Origin: JAHELQ01 sp964491915
Lineage (GTDB): Bacteria; Acidobacteriota; Aminicenantia; UBA2199
Length of the DNA: 64,000 bases
Direction of reading: 5' to 3'
Assembly (NCBI GenBank): GCA_964491915.1
Contig: CAZBHS010000004.1
Span: forward strand, 1-64,000
Shown here: positions 1 through 13,000 of the stretch, one piece after another
Numbering within the stretch: the first letter of the stretch is position 1
How the letters are laid out: each line of letters starts with the position of its first letter
Notes under the pieces: generated by a model
What the model saw: only the letters and a program-made list of their open reading frames with translations
Told to the model about the DNA's origin: nothing
The model's database searches: none
Program-made: the position numbers and the translations under genes

Positions 1-1
1 T

Positions 2-1006
2 CTGGTGGTGGACGGCGTGTCCTGGCGGATTTTGCTTGAAGATCTGGCGATGCTGTTGGAAGGGAACAATCTTCCGGCCAAGACCCATTCGTTCCAGCAT
101 TGGGCATTGTTATTGGCAGAGTATAGCCGCGGCGATTCATTGTCGGCGGAATTGGATTATTGGAAAACGCAGGAAGCGTTCGAGCCGGCGTCGATACCCA
201 CAGACAATAGCGTGGCGGCAGAGGACAATCTCGTGGCCCATAGCCGCACCGCTCACATGGAGCTGGACCAAGAGGAGACCGGGCTGTTGCTGCGGGATGC
301 GCACCAGGCGTTCAACACCGAGATCAACGATATATTGCTGGCGGGTTTGGCGTTGGCCCTGCACCGTTGGGCGGGTTTGAAGAACATCGCGGTGCTTCTG
401 GAAGGTCATGGCCGCGAAGCCATTTTGGAAGGGGTGAATATCAACCGCACTGTCGGCTGGTTTACCAGCCAGTTCCCGGTGGTGTTGCCGCTGGAACAGG
501 CAGGCGACCTGTCGCTGGTGATCAAGGAGATCAAAGAGACCTTGCGCCGTGTTCCGGCCAAGGGCGTCGGCTACGGTATTTTACGGTACCTGTCCCCAAA
601 TGAGCTGACCAGTGGATTGGAATTCAAATTGCGACCGGAGATCGCCTTCAACTATCTCGGCGAGATGGATGGAGGAGAGGAGGCCGCCGTTGGTCCGTTC
701 ACCACCTCAGGCTTTGGGGTGGGGGAGTTTATGAGCTCCCGGGCCCGGAGACGGTGCAAGCTGGATATCAACGGCGCCGTGACTGCCGGGCGTTTGAACA
801 TGACCATCTCCTATCTGCCGGCTGAATGGAGCGGCGGGCGGGTGGAAACATTGTGCCGCCTATTCCAGGAGGCCCTTGTTGAATTGATCGACCTGTGCTC
901 CGCCCGCGAAGGGAGCGAACTGACGCCCGCGGATTTGACCTATTCGGACCTGTCGTTCGACGAGCTGGATGCCTTGAACGACAAACTCGGTTTTTTGGAT
1001 GAGTGA
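2..1006 (+). CDS. NRPS C-terminal fragment: epimerization domain (P1, 5' truncated)
   Basis: This is the 3' end of a synthetase that begins before the window; the frame is open from base 2, so the GTG at 5 is internal. All of it is an epimerization (E) domain, which sets the thioester-bound residue to an L/D mixture so that the next module can take the D form. Visible E motifs are the tail of HHxxxDxVSWxIL (VVDGVSWRIL), LEGHGRE, NRTVGWFTSQFPV, KGVGYGILRYL and FNYLGE. The last ~25 residues (TPADLTYSDLSFDELDAL) resemble the short communication-mediating tail found after terminal E domains, so the chain is probably passed to a partner protein. The partner should start with a DCL-type condensation domain, as both P2 and P3 do. 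The residue activated by P1 is not visible. Confidence 0.93.
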   Translation: MVVDGVSWRILLEDLAMLLEGNNLPAKTHSFQHWALLLAEYSRGDSLSAELDYWKTQEAFEPASIPTDNSVAAEDNLVAHSRTAHMELDQEETGLLLRDAHQAFNTEINDILLAGLALALHRWAGLKNIAVLLEGHGREAILEGVNINRTVGWFTSQFPVVLPLEQAGDLSLVIKEIKETLRRVPAKGVGYGILRYLSPNELTSGLEFKLRPEIAFNYLGEMDGGEEAAVGPFTTSGFGVGEFMSSRARRRCKLDINGAVTAGRLNMTISYLPAEWSGGRVETLCRLFQEALVELIDLCSAREGSELTPADLTYSDLSFDELDALNDKLGFLDE

Positions 1007-1061
1007 GAATAATAGTAGACAGTCACGCCATAGATAATGAATCACTAGAAAAGGAGTCCCC

Positions 1062-4000
1062 ATGAGTTCCCAACGATTTCAGGATGTGTACAAATTGTCC
1101 CCCACCCAGGAGGGCATGCTCTTCCATTCATTGATGGGAGACGCAGGAACCGCTTATATTGAACAGATTTCTCTGGATTGCCGGGGAAACATCGATGTGG
1201 AAATACTGGAGCAAAGCTTCAACGCCTTGCTGGAACGGTATGATATATTGAGAACCGTCTTCCAATACGAAGACCTCAAACACCCGTTGCAAATTGTGCT
1301 GCGGCGGCGGAAAATGAAGATCCATTCCCAGGATATTTCGGATTTGGATAGCGCCGCCCAAACAGCGTTTCTGGAGGATTACAAACGAGCGGTCCGGCAG
1401 GGGGGATTCGATCTGTCCCGGGACTTACTGCTGAAAATCGCCTTATTTAAAACCGGCGCCGAATCCTACGCCCTGGTCTGGAGCTCTCATCATATTGTGA
1501 TGGACGGTTGGTGTTTGGGTATTATTTTCAAAGACTTGTTGACCATCTATACCTCGCTTAAAAACGGCGAGCCCCATGGTTTGCCTCCGGTGACTCCCTA
1601 CAAGAGATACATCCAATGGTTGGACACTCAAAAGCCGGACGAGGCGACCCGATTCTGGAAGGACTACCTCGACGGCTACGAACGGAAGGCGGGTTTTCTG
1701 CCGGTGGACGAGCAAAAGGAGCCGGGAGATTATAGCCTGCGGGAATATCACTGGCGGGCCTCAGATGAACTGAGCCTTCGTCTGGGGGAAACCGCCGCGG
1801 ATTTGCAGGTGACTGTCAATACTATCTTCCAGACAATGTGGGGAATTTTGTTGCACAACTACAATGCCGCCGGCGATGTGGTGTTCGGCTCGGTGGTGTC
1901 CGGCCGTCCGCCGGGGATTCCGGGGATCGAGTCCATGGTGGGTTTGTTTGTCAATACCGTTCCTATGCGGGTTCAAACGAAAGAGGGCCTGCGCTTCGAC
2001 CAATTGGTGAAACGTCTTCATGAGGGCTCCAGCGCCGCCAAACCCTACGAGTTTGTGCCGTTGGCTGAGACTCAGGCGCACACTCCGCTTCGAGAGCATC
2101 TTTTCGATCATCTGGTCAGCTTTCAAAATTTCCCTATCCAGGAGGAGATCAAGCAGTTCGGTAGCCGGGGGCCGGGCTTCGCGATCGAGGGTGTTTCTGT
2201 TCATGAACAGACTCATTATGATCTGAATGTGTTGGTGGGATTCGCCGGTAATCTAACGGTGAATTTCAATTATAACGCCCGCCTCTACCCGGACTCGGTA
2301 ATACAAGATCTGGCTGTTCGGCTGGAGAGGCTTCTTTCGCAGGCGACGGGAAATTGCCGGCTGCCGGTGGGGGAATTGGAAATCATTCTGGACGGCGAAA
2401 AAAAGAGGATTCTGGAAAATCTCAATTCCCATACTCCTGAGTTCCCGGTCAACACTACGATTTCTGAATTATTTCAACAGGCGGCTTCGCGCTATCCCCA
2501 ACGTCCGGCTCTCTTGAATGGATTCTCGCCGGAGGATGATCCCGAAAGTCTGACGTACCGGGAGATGGCGCGGAAGGTTTCCAGAGTGGCGGCGTTTTTG
2601 CAGGGCAAAGGCGTTGGGCCGGATTCCATTGTGGGATTGCGGTTCCGGCGCTCCTTCGACATGATTGCGGCTATTTTTGGAATTCTAGAGGCGGGGGGAG
2701 CCTATTTACCCATTGATCCCGCCTACCCTCGCCACCGGGCTTTGGTTATGCTGACGGACAGCAACGCTCGAATAATGTTGGGGGATGATGATCTGGATCA
2801 TCGGGAACTGGACGCCGCCGGGCAAACAGAGATTGTCGCCTTCTCCCAGGCGTTGGACGAAGCCGGCGACGCCCCGGTTCGGGACACCGGTCTCACACCC
2901 GGAAACCTGGCATATGTGATTTTCACCTCCGGCACCACTGGAAAGCCCAAAGGCTCTCTCATCCAGCACAATAATGTTGTCAGCTTGATGTTCCATCAGC
3001 CCAATCCCTTTGATTTTTCCCATCACGATGTCTGGACCCTGTTTCATTCCTATTGTTTCGATTTTTCAGTGTGGGAGATATTCGGGGCCTTGTTGTACGG
3101 CGGCGGTTTGGTGGTGATTCCCGCGGATGTGGCCCGCGATCCCGGCCGGTTTTTGGATATTCTGCAGAGAAAGCGGGTGACGGTCTTGAACCAGACGCCT
3201 TCCTCTTTTTACAATATTGCGGCCCAAAGCCGGGACCACAATGATTTGAACCTTGACCTTCGTTATGTGATCTTCGGCGGCGAGGCCCTGAAACCGTCGC
3301 GCCTGGAGGATTGGCGCAACCGTTTCCCGCAGATTCGATTCATCAACATGTACGGCATTACTGAAACCACGGTCCATGTGACGGTCAAGGAAATTCAAGA
3401 GGCGGACATCCATTCGGACAGCAAATCTATCGGAATACCGCTCTCCACCCTCCAGGTAGTGATCGCCGGGCGTAACTTAAAGCCGCTTCCGGCCGGAGTT
3501 CCGGGAGAAATTCTGGTGTCCGGGGCCGGTGTGTGCCGCGGTTATCTGAACCGGCCGGAACTGACGGCGGAAAAATTCATTGGAGAGCCGCGGTTGTATC
3601 GATCCGGCGATAAGGGACGGTTGACTGCCGGCGGGGATTTGGAATACTTCGGCAGGATCGATACCCAGGTGAAAATTCGCGGCTTTCGGATCGAGCCCGA
3701 AGAGATCGAAGAGGTCTTGCGCCGCTGTCAGGGGGTTGACGACGCTCTGGTGCGGGTAATAACCGGGCGTGATAACGACCGGTCGCTGTGCGCCTATGTG
3801 ATTCCCGGACACGATCTGGAATCCATCCGCGGCTTCATGAAAGAGAGGCTTCCCTCCTACATGATTCCCTCCTGTTTTGTTCCTATACAGGCGTTTCCCC
3901 TGACCTCCAATGGAAAATTGGATGTGAGCGCTTTGCCGGAACCGGATTTCAGTGGAGACAATGATCGAGCCTTTGTCGCTCCCGGCAATGAAACGGAAAA

Positions 4001-7000
4001 AAAATTGGCGGCTGTGTGGTCCCAGGTTTTGGGAGTCGATAACCAGAAGATCGGGATTAATAGCGATTTTTTCCAATTGGGGGGTCACTCGTTGAAAGTC
4101 ACCCGGTTGTCGGCGTTGATCCACAAGGAACTGAGGGTGAAGATTCCCCTGGCGGAATTGTTCAATCGCCCCACCATCGCCGGGCAAGCGGAATACATTA
4201 CCGGAAAAGACGGCGGGGAGACATTCCAGGCCATCGAGCCGGCGGAGAAGCGGGATTATTATGTGGTGTCCCCCAACCAGAAACGGTTTTACTTCCTCCA
4301 ACAACTGGAGCGGGACAGCATTGCCTACAATATCCCGCAGATTCTTTCGTTGGAAGGTCTCACTACGGACAAACAGCGGCTGGAGGAGGTGATGGGCTTG
4401 TTGATCCAACGGCACGAGGCCTTGCGAACCTCCTTCGCCGACGTCCATCACCAGCCGGCGCAACGGATTCATGAGGCGGTGGAATTTCGGCTGGAAACGT
4501 TGCAAGCGGACACAGCGCTCGTCGAGACCGTTGTCCGGGATTTTATCCGGCCCTTCGACCTATCCCGAGCTCCCCTTCTACGGGCGGCGTATCTGGACAT
4601 TCCAGGCTCCGAGCCCCGTCTGCTTTTGGACATCCATCATATTATTTCGGACGGCACCTCCATGAAGGTGTTGATTCGCGATTTTTTATCGTTACTGGAC
4701 GGTCAAGCGTTGGAACCGTTGAAGATTCACTACAAAGATGTGTCGGTGTGGCAGGAGAAACAATCCCAAAACGGAAACATGGCGGAGCACGAGTCCTTCT
4801 GGTTGAAACGGTTGAACGCGCCGCTTCCGCTGTTGGAGCTCCCCACCGATTTTCCCAGGCCGGCAGAGCGGAGTCACGCCGGACAATTGCTGCAATTTAC
4901 AGCGGGCAAAGAACTATTTCAATCGATTCAACAATTAAAAAAACAGAGCGGCGCGACAGTGTACATGATTTTGCTGGCGGTCTTGAATATCCTCCTCTTC
5001 CGCTATACCCGGCAAGAAGACATTATCGTGGGCTCTCCCATCGCCGCCCGCTTTCACGCGGACCTCGAGTCCATCATTGGTTTGATGATCGGCTCGGTGA
5101 TGATGAGAAACGCTCCCAATGGGACGCTGGCGTTCTCAACTTTCCTGCAACAGGTCAAGGCAAACACCCTGGAAGCGTTCCAGCACCAGGCCTATCCGTT
5201 CGAGGACATCCTCGAGCGCGTCGATTATCCCGACGAACCGGGGCGCAATCCTATTTCCGACATCGGTCTCATCGTACAGAATATGGTTGATCCGGCGGCT
5301 TCCGGCTCCAATGACGACGCCGGCGATGCGGACTTCATCCCCAAAACCTCGAAATTGGATGTCACCCTCATTGCGGCGGAACTGGAGGATGATATTTCCT
5401 TCATGCTGGAGTATTCCACCGAGTTGTTCCTGCCGGAGACCATGGGCCGGCTATCGCGGCACTTTCTAAATATCCTGGCTACTGCGGCCAAAACACCGTC
5501 GGTGACAATCGACGCCATCGATATGTTGGACGATTCCGAGAAAATAGCCGCAACCGGTAGGGTTGTGGATTGTTATCCGTTGAGCCAACCGCAACAACGG
5601 GTGTTGGACACCGAACGGGTGTACGCCGGTACCAGCGTTAACACCCTGGCGTTCACCGTTAGATATGACGAGCTTTTGGAACCGGAAGCGGTGCGAACGG
5701 CGGTGAATCATGTGCTGCGGCACAATGACGGGTTGCGTCTGCGGCCGTTGCTCGTCGATGTGCAGACCTGCCAGTATGTGGCCCCTCATCAGGATGTGGA
5801 ACTGGAGATTCTGGATTTCGACGGCGACGAAGAGGAACTGAACCAATGGATTGCCCGCGATACCCAAACTCCGTTTGATTTGAACAACGACCCGCTATGC
5901 GCATTCGTCTATATAAAGTACTCTTCCCAGCAGAGCGGCTATTACGTAAAATTCCACCACCTGGCGGGGGACGGCTGGACAGCCGCCATGGTGTTTGAGC
6001 AAATGGACGAGGCGGTGCGAGCTCTCGCTGCCGGCAATCTTCCTGTGAGCCGGGAATCGCGGTCTTACACCCGGTTTATATCCCAGGAGGCGGATTATGT
6101 GCAATCGGCCCAATACAAGGCGGACCGCGAGTATTGGCTCAAAAAGATGACGCCGCTCCCCGAACCCATCGATCTTCCCGCCGGTCAACCGGCCAACGAT
6201 GTCAACGATATCCGCTCGCGGGTGTCGGTATTCGATATCGACGCCTCTTTGCGGGAACAGATGCTCGATTTCTGCCGCCGCCGCAATACCACGGTGTTCA
6301 AATTATTCTTGTGCGCCCTGGCCACGGTCATCGGGCGGATGACCGGAAACGAGGATGTGGTGATCGGCAGCGCCGGTCACAACCGCGGAACTGGAGAGCA
6401 AAAAGAGACAATGGGCATGTTCGTCAGTACGATTTTATTGAGGTTGACGCCGGCCCGGGACATGAATGCCGCCGCTTTATTAAAGGAAATAGACACAGAG
6501 TTGATGAATGTGGTGAAACACCATCAACGGTTTCCGTTTCAGCTCTTGCTGAAAGAGTTGCGGCAGCGGGAACATATGGCTCACGATCATCTGTTGGACA
6601 TCAATCTGATTGGCCATGGAATGATTCAGCAGAAACGTTATCACACCCATCATCATTTCGCCGGTTACGACCCCTCTCCGTTGACGATTCACATCAATGA
6701 CCGCGACACCCTCGATCTGGAATGGGTGTTCCGTCCGGGGCTCTACCCCGAAGAGGAGATTCCGGCGCTTCACCGGGCTATGATCTCAGTCGTCGAAGCG
6801 GTTCTGGAGAGGGAGGATGCTTTGCTGTGGCAGATCCCCCTCGTGCCGGAAGCGGAACTGCGCGATATGTGCCGCTTGTGGAATGAAATGGATGCCGCCG
6901 CTCAATTGCCCGGCCCTTCTATCATGGAAGCGCTGGATAATCAAGCGACACTGCATCGGGAGCGGGTGGCGGTGGTTGCCGGGGCCTTGCACGCCACTTA

Positions 7001-10000
7001 CGGCTATGTGTATGATTGCGCCGCCTCTTTGGCGGAAAGACTGCTGAACGAAGGTGTGGGGGCCGGAACCGTTGTGGCGGTCATGATGGAACCGTCGCTG
7101 GAAATGATCGCCGGACTCCTGGGGATTTTGAAATCCGGCGCCGCCTATCTTCCGGTGAGTCCTCAATATCCGGATCAGAGGGTGTCGTTTATGCTGCGGG
7201 ACAGCGCTGCGCGAGTGCTTCTGGCGGATGGAACGATTCCGGAGGAACGACTCGATAGGATGGATTGTTCTATACTTCGGTTTGACGCTGAGGGCGCGCG
7301 GGCGATTGGGGCTTCTGTTTTTCCTGAAAGCCATGGTGCGGATCCCGCCTATATTATCTATACATCAGGCTCCACCGGTCGTCCCAAGGGGGTTGTCACT
7401 AACCGTTCAAACCTCGAGGCTTACTTGAACGCTTTCTTTGACGAATTTACCCTCGCCGCCTCCGATACGGTGATTCAGCAGGCGGCCTTCACCTTCGACG
7501 CCTTTGTGGAGGAATTTTATCCGGCCCTGCTGGTTGGCGGACGACTGGCGATTCCCGGCAGGGATGTGGTGCCGGACGCCGAGACATTGGCGCGGTTTAT
7601 CGCTAGATATAAGGTTAGCTTTATCACTTGCTCGCCGTTATTGCTGAATGAACTCAATCATATCGCCGCGTCCGGCGGCGGGGAGCTTCTGCGCTCCATG
7701 CGGATTTTTATCAGCGGCGGCGATGTCTTGCGCAAAGACTATGTGTCGGAATTGATGGGCATCGGAGCTGTGTACAACACCTACGGTCCGACTGAGACCA
7801 CAGTGTGCGCCACCTATCAGCGGTGTTCGGAGGATATGGACCCCCATGTGCCCATCGGTTCTCCTATAAAACATTACAACGTGGCTATTATGGATTCGCA
7901 TTCCAACCTATTGCCCGCCGGGCTTCCGGGGGAGATCTGCATCGGCGGCCCCGGACTGGCAAGCGGTTACTTGAACCGGCCGGAACTCACCGCCGAAACT
8001 TTCATCGCCAAGAACATTGACGGATTGGGCGAGATCACACTCTATCGCAGCGGAGATAGGGGAGTGGTAGACTCCGGAGGCGTTGTCCGCTTTTTGGGCC
8101 GTATCGACCGGCAGGTGAAAATTCGCGGCTACCGGATCGAATTGGCTGAAATCGAACACCGCCTGCTCCAACATCCGGCGGTGCGGGACGCGGCCATGGC
8201 CGTTCACAACGTCAATGGCGACCCGTCTCTGTGCGCCTACCTGGTGAGCCAGGCCAGCGATGGGAACGATTGGCGAAGTTTTCTGGAACAATCGTTGCCC
8301 TCTTATATGATCCCATCGCTATTTCTGCCTATCGACACCATCCCCAGAACGCCGGGGGGAAAAGTGGACCGCCGCCGCTTGCCCAAACCGGAAGCCTTGC
8401 TGGATCACATCATCACCGCGCCCCGTAACGATGTGGAAGAGGCGATGCTGGATATTTGGGCCGGCCTGTTGGGGGTGGAATCCCGGACCATCGGCATTGA
8501 CACCAATTTCTTCGAAGCCGGCGGCCATTCGTTGAAAGCCACCCGCCTGGTGCACCGGTTGAACAACCGATTCGACTCTTCTGTTGAATTGAAGGATATT
8601 TTTTCCTACCCGACGATCCGGCAATTGGCGCAGCGCGTCGAGGGGTCGGCCCCTGAAGCGCTTCGCCCCATCACGAATGTCGAAAAAATGGATTATTACG
8701 ATCTGTCCTATGCGCAACGGAGGCTGTGGATATTGTCTCAATTCGAAGAGGATTCCACCGCTTACAATATGCCGGGGGCGTTCTTTTTTATGGGAGATCT
8801 GGATACCGCCGCTTTCCGGGAAGCGATACGAAACCTGGCCGCCAGACATGAGAGTCTGAGAACGACATTTATCATGAAGGACGGGATTCCCAGGCAACGG
8901 ATCATCGATGGTGAAGATTTTGTTCCGCCGGTGGAAGTGGTGGATGTGCGGCATCTGGAGGCGGACAAACGGGAAGCGGAGGGACGGCGCAGGTTTGTGG
9001 AGACCGCCAACTCAGCTTTCCATCTGGAGCGGGGTCCCTTGTTTCTGTTCAAGTTATTGCGATTGGATGACAACACCTATTTGGTGATCTTCAACATTCA
9101 CCACATTATTAACGACGGTTGGTCGCAAGGGATCATCAACCGGGATTTGGCTTATTTTTACAACCTGGCTGTGGGCGGCGACACCGGAGACGAAGCGCCG
9201 GCGCCAATGGCGTTGCAATACAAAGACTACGCCGCCTGGCACAACCAAATGATCCGGGACCAACAATTCGATTCGTGCGGCGGTTATTGGCTGGAGAAGT
9301 TGAAGGACAAACCCACAGGTCTGGAGTTGCCGACCGATTTTCCACGGCCTCCTATCCAGACATTCAACGGCAAACGTCTGACGCGCATCATCGACTCCCG
9401 GCAGTCGGCCCGGTTGGAATCCATGTGTGTGGAGAACGGAGCGACTCTGTTCATGGGGCTGATGAATCTATTGTCTATTTTCCTGCACAGATACAGCGGA
9501 CGGGAAGATATCCTGATCGGCGCCCCCATCGCCGGCCGTTCGCGGGAAGAGCTGCAACCGCTGGTGGGTTTTCTGGTCAATACTCTGGTGTACCGGTTCG
9601 CGGTTGACGGCGAAGCCTCCTTCATCCAATTACTGGAAGCGGCCCGCCGGGAGACATTGGATTGCTATCGATACCAGGATTATCCCTTTGACCTGTTGGT
9701 GGAGGAATTGGGATTGGAGAGGGATTTGAGTCGTTCGCCCCTCTTCAATGTGATGTTGGCCCACAACAATACAACGAACGAAACCCGCGGTTTGAATATG
9801 ACGGGGGTGACGGTGGACGGCTTTCCCCACACCGGCGATGTGAACATCAGTAAATTCGACCTGATCTTCTTTTTGGATGAAATGGGCGACGACATGTACT
9901 TGACGTTGGAATACAACACCGATCTATTTTTGGAAGAGACGATCCAGCGCATGGCGGACAATTTTATGACTCTGGTGTCGGCGGTTCTAAGCAATCCCCG

Positions 10001-13000
10001 TGAACCGGTCCACTCCTTGCCATTGCTGCACCCGGATGAGCGGCGTTTGGTGACGAGGCAGTTCAATGGGGACAGGCGCGATTTCCCGGAGCTCACGATT
10101 CCGCAAATGTTCATCCAAAAAGCTGAATCCCAACCGGACCGGGTGGCGGTGGTGCATGACCATGAAGAGGGTAAATCCCGCATCACTTACCATGAGCTGC
10201 TTTATCGCGCCCGCCGATTGGCTCATTATCTCGCCCATCGCTACAATGTCGGTCCCGGTAGTATTGTGGGTGTCTCCCTGGATCGACGTATCGAGATGGT
10301 GGTCGCCCTCTGGGGAATTATGATCTCCGGCGCCGGATATGTGGCCATCGACCCCAATTATCCTCCGGAGCGGATCGGTCATATTTTAGAAGACAGCGAT
10401 ACCCGGTTGATTGTCACGGACAACGGCAATCCGCGCCTGCTGGAGCAATTTACAGGCCAGACGATCGTTCTACCGGATGCCTGGAAGGAGATGCCGGCGT
10501 CGCCTGAGGGATTTCAACCACCGGACAACCGGATGGAGGATATTTTGTACGTCATCTACACCTCCGGCTCCACCGGGACGCCCAACGGCGCCATGTTGTC
10601 GCACGGGATTTTGTCCAATTTAATTCAGTGGCAACACAGGACCAGCGGCATCGATGAAGACTTGCGCTGTCTGCAATTCACGTCCGTCAACTTTTGCGTG
10701 TCGTTCCAGGAGATCGCCGGCACATTGACCGGCGGCGGGCAGGTCCATTTGATCGGCGATGTCCAGCGGCAGGATATCGATTACTTGATGGAATTTTTAG
10801 ATCGCCACTGCATCGAGTTGTTGTATTTGCCGTTTTCTTACCTCAACTTTTTGTTCAATCAATCGGACCGCCTGGATAGCGAGTTTCGCCATTCGTTGAA
10901 ACACATCGTCACCGCCGGTGAACAATTAAAAATCACCACCGGTTTGAAACGCTTTTTGGATGCCAATCCCCATCTTCAACTGCACAACCATTACGGCTCC
11001 TCTGAAATGCACGTGGTATCGTCCTATTCAATGGATGGAAAAAACGCCGGCGACACCCCGGTGCCGCCGGCGGGAAAACCGGTGGCCAATACGGATATCT
11101 TCATTCTGGATGATCACCGGCATCCGGTGCCGGTGGGGGTATGGGGAGAATTGTGCATTGCCGGCAGCCATGAAGTGTTGGGCTATATCAACAACCGTGA
11201 ACTGACAAACAAGAAGTTGCTGTCGCATCCAAAATTGACTTCCAACGGCAAACGGCTCTATTTGAGCGGCGATTTGGGCCGTTGGCTTCCGGACGGCAAT
11301 ATCGAAATCAAAGGGAGAAAAGATTCCCAGGTGAAGATTCGCGGTTTCAGAATCGAGCTGGGAGAGGTCGAGAGCCGGATTCTGGCCATTGACGGCGTGA
11401 AAGAGTGCGTGGTGGTGGTCAAGGATCTGAACAGCGGAGATGGTGAGTACGGCGGCTCCGTCAAAAAGGAGCTGCTTGGCTATGTGGTGTTGGCAGGGAT
11501 CGATGTGGACCATATCAAACGAATCATGGGGGCCCAGGTGCCCAAATACATGATTCCGCTGTTTGTGCGGCTGGAGGCGTTGCCCTTGATGCCCAACGGC
11601 AAGGTGGACCGCGACCGGTTGCCGGAGCCGGATCTTGCGGACATGGAGGATGTGGTGGCTCCCACAGATCCTGTGGAACAAGAAATGGTGGACATTTGGG
11701 CGGAAATCTTGAAACTCCCGGCCTCAAAAATCGGAACCAAGTCGGACTTCTTTCAATTGGGAGGCCATTCTCTCAACGCCACCATCATGGTCTCCCACAT
11801 ACACCAACGGTTGGATGTGCGCCTGCCTCTGACCGAAGTGTTCACGGCTCCGACAATAGCTGAATTGGCCGGTTTGGTGAAGTCGGCTCAAAAGGAGGCG
11901 TTCACCTCTGCCCAGCCGGTGGAAAAGAGAGACTACTATCCCTGCTCGTCGGCGCAACGGCGGTTGTTGTTCTTGCAACACATGGAGCCTGAAACCGTCG
12001 GCTACAATATTCCCGGCGCCATGATGGTGGAAGGACCGTTGGATCTGGGACGGCTTCAAGATGTGTTCGCCGCGTTGGTAAAGCGGCATGAAAGCTTCCG
12101 CACCTCCTTTTTGTTGCAAGGCGCAACCGAGCCGGCGCAACGGATTCACGACGCGGTGGAATTCACGTTGGAATCCTTCTCTCACCATGATGAAGCGGAT
12201 GATATGAGCGCTTTGATCCAGCGCTTCATCCGCCCCTTCGACCTATCGTTCCCTCCGCTGATCCGGGTTGGAACAGCGGAAATCGAGGCGAACCGCTACT
12301 TGTTGATGATGGACATGCACCATGTAGTCTCCGACGGCGTGTCCATGAGTCTTTTGGCGCGGGAATTCATGACCCTTTACGCCGGTGGGTATTTGCCGCC
12401 CTTGCCCTTGCAATATAAAGATTACAGCCTGTGGCAGAGTAGTGGCGATCACCGGATGGAGCAGTCGCTTCAGAAGAATTTCTGGCAAATGTTATTCGCC
12501 GATGGCGTCCCGGTGTTGGATTTGCCGCTGGATCGTCCGCGACCCCGGATGCAGAGTTTTGACGGCGGTAATTATATATTCCAGGCTCCGGCCCATTTGG
12601 TCGAAGCGCTTCTGGCCATCGGCTCCTCCGCTGGAGCGACGCCTTACATGGCATTCTTGAGTTTGTTTTATATCTTGCTCTCAAAACTCAGCGGGCAAGA
12701 GGATATCGTGGTGGGAACCCCGGTGAGCGGACGGGTGCGGGCGGACTTCGACGCTATCATCGGTATGTTCGTCAACACGCTGCCGCTGCGCAATGAACCG
12801 GAGGGAGACAAAACCTTTGTCCAATTCCTGGAAGAGGTGAGGGACAATTCCATCGCCGCCTTCGACAATCAGCAATTCCCCTTCGAGGAGATGGTGGAAT
12901 GCCTGGAGATCGAGCGGGACACCAGCCGCAATCCATTGTTCGATGTGGTCTTTTCCCTTCAGAATTTCGATGACGGGGGTATGGAATTGCCGCCGGAGGG

